From Streptomyces soli (GTDB taxonomy: Bacteria > Actinomycetota > Actinomycetes > Streptomycetales > Streptomycetaceae), in the NCBI RefSeq assembly GCF_003999195.1, contig NZ_RJVR01000192.1, positions 1 to 64,000 on the forward strand: DNA of 64,000 nucleotides, read 5' to 3'. A program made the position numbers and the translations under genes. A model generated the notes under the pieces. It did no database searches, was not told the origin of the DNA, and saw only the letters and a list, made by a program, of their open reading frames with translations. Of the stretch, positions 63,372-64,000 are shown in pieces. Every line of letters begins with the position of its first letter. Within the stretch, counting starts at the first letter, position 1.

Positions 63372-64000
63372 GCACGTACACAGCGCACTTCAAGGTATGG
63401 CGGGGCGACACCGAGGGCGGCGGCCTGCAGGACTTCGACGTCGAGGTCAACGACGGCGAGGTCGTCCTCGACATCATCCACCGCCTCCAGGCCACGCAAG
63501 CCCACGATCTCGCCGTGCGGTGGAACTGCAAGGCGGGCAAGTGCGGTTCGTGCAGCGCGGAGGTCAACGGACGGCCGCGTCTGCTGTGCATGACCCGCAT
63601 GTCGCTCTTCGGCGAGGACGAGGTCATCACGGTCACGCCGATGCGCGCCTTCCCGATCGTGCGGGACCTGGTGACGGACGTGTCCTTCAACTACGCCAAG
63701 GCGCGGGAGGTGCCGTCCTTCGTGCCCCCGGCCGGGCTCGCGCCGGGCGAATACCGGATGGCGCAGGAGGACGTCGCGCGCTCGCAGGAGTTCCGCAAGT
63801 GCATCGAGTGCTTCCTGTGCCAGGACACCTGCCACGTGGTCCGCGACCACGAGGAGAACAAGGCGGCTTTCGCCGGCCCCCGCTTCCTCATGCGCATCGC
63901 GGAGCTCGACATGCATCCGCTCGACGCGGCGCAGGAGGCCGGCCTGGACCGGAAGTCCTCCGCGCAGGACGATCACGGGCTCGGGTACTGCAACATCACC
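63368..64000 (+). CDS. sdhB: Succinate dehydrogenase/fumarate reductase iron-sulfur subunit (3' end outside window)
   Basis: The first 211 codons are present, with no stop before the window edge. The [2Fe-2S] cysteines C54, C59, C62 and C74 (CKAGKCGSC, then LLCMTRM) and the next cluster C145, C148, C151, C155 (CIECFLCQDTC) are intact. GTG 63368 overlaps the sdhA stop (GTGA). It carries electrons from the flavoprotein to quinone. Only about the last 35-40 residues should be missing, judged from the usual 240-250-residue length. Confidence 0.93.
   Translation, partial: MSTYTAHFKVWRGDTEGGGLQDFDVEVNDGEVVLDIIHRLQATQAHDLAVRWNCKAGKCGSCSAEVNGRPRLLCMTRMSLFGEDEVITVTPMRAFPIVRDLVTDVSFNYAKAREVPSFVPPAGLAPGEYRMAQEDVARSQEFRKCIECFLCQDTCHVVRDHEENKAAFAGPRFLMRIAELDMHPLDAAQEAGLDRKSSAQDDHGLGYCNIT

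Overview
The window is chromosomal DNA of a high-GC actinomycete, almost certainly a Streptomyces. The evidence is very high GC with strong third-position G/C bias, frequent GTG and TTG starts, a mycothiol gene (mshB), TatB, an ECF sigma/anti-sigma pair, several Streptomyces-type conserved hypotheticals, and two large oligopeptide ABC operons, one with the gene order of the S. coelicolor bldK locus. I do not assign a species.

Layout. 1-9735: the tail of an Arg-rich protein (probably a DEAD-box helicase), an EamA exporter, CorA, a SUFU-domain protein, a zinc-ribbon protein, a PHP phosphoesterase, a MarC-type membrane protein, a 46-aa conserved protein, a NYN-domain protein, an alpha/beta hydrolase and an LppX/LprG-like lipoprotein. 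9942-18157: MgtE-N/CBS protein, DUF1003 protein, Mrp, then tatB, HtrA-type protease, anti-sigma and ECF sigma on the minus strand with a divergent methyltransferase. This matches the mycobacterial sigE-rseA-htrA-tatB-mrp neighbourhood. 18229-29006: DUF3117 protein, PaaG-like hydratase, tag, DivIVA-like protein, a FolP2-type pterin-synthase homologue, LOG protein, dapE, a lysozyme-like membrane protein, a secreted protein, dapC, fdxA, a GNAT and a SirB1-like protein. 29035-36319 (all minus): a two-component system with its own ABC exporter, a large peptidoglycan-binding-domain membrane protein, DUF6113 protein, mshB and a 64-aa membrane protein. 36541-39853: an S9 peptidase and a membrane protein.

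40287-54710 holds two complete oligopeptide importer operons. Operon 1 is permease, binding protein, permease, ATPase, ATPase; operon 2 is binding protein, permease, permease, ATPase, ATPase. A small accessory island separates them (46595-48620): a VapBC-like cassette bracketed by two copies of the 3' end of the operon 1 oppF gene, then a DUF6247/RelE-like overlapping pair. 54769-64000: typA, a membrane protein, an orphan peptide-binding lipoprotein, a small coiled-coil protein and a three-gene succinate dehydrogenase operon cut off at the window end.

Mobile or repetitive DNA is the most unusual layer. A MITE-like element with 22-bp perfect terminal inverted repeats sits inside operon 2, with a second copy upstream of the orphan binding protein. 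A family of G/C palindromic repeats occupies mostly convergent spacers, and one copy lies in frame inside the S9 peptidase gene, adding about 28 residues. I saw no rRNA, intact tRNA, CRISPR, prophage or biosynthetic gene cluster.
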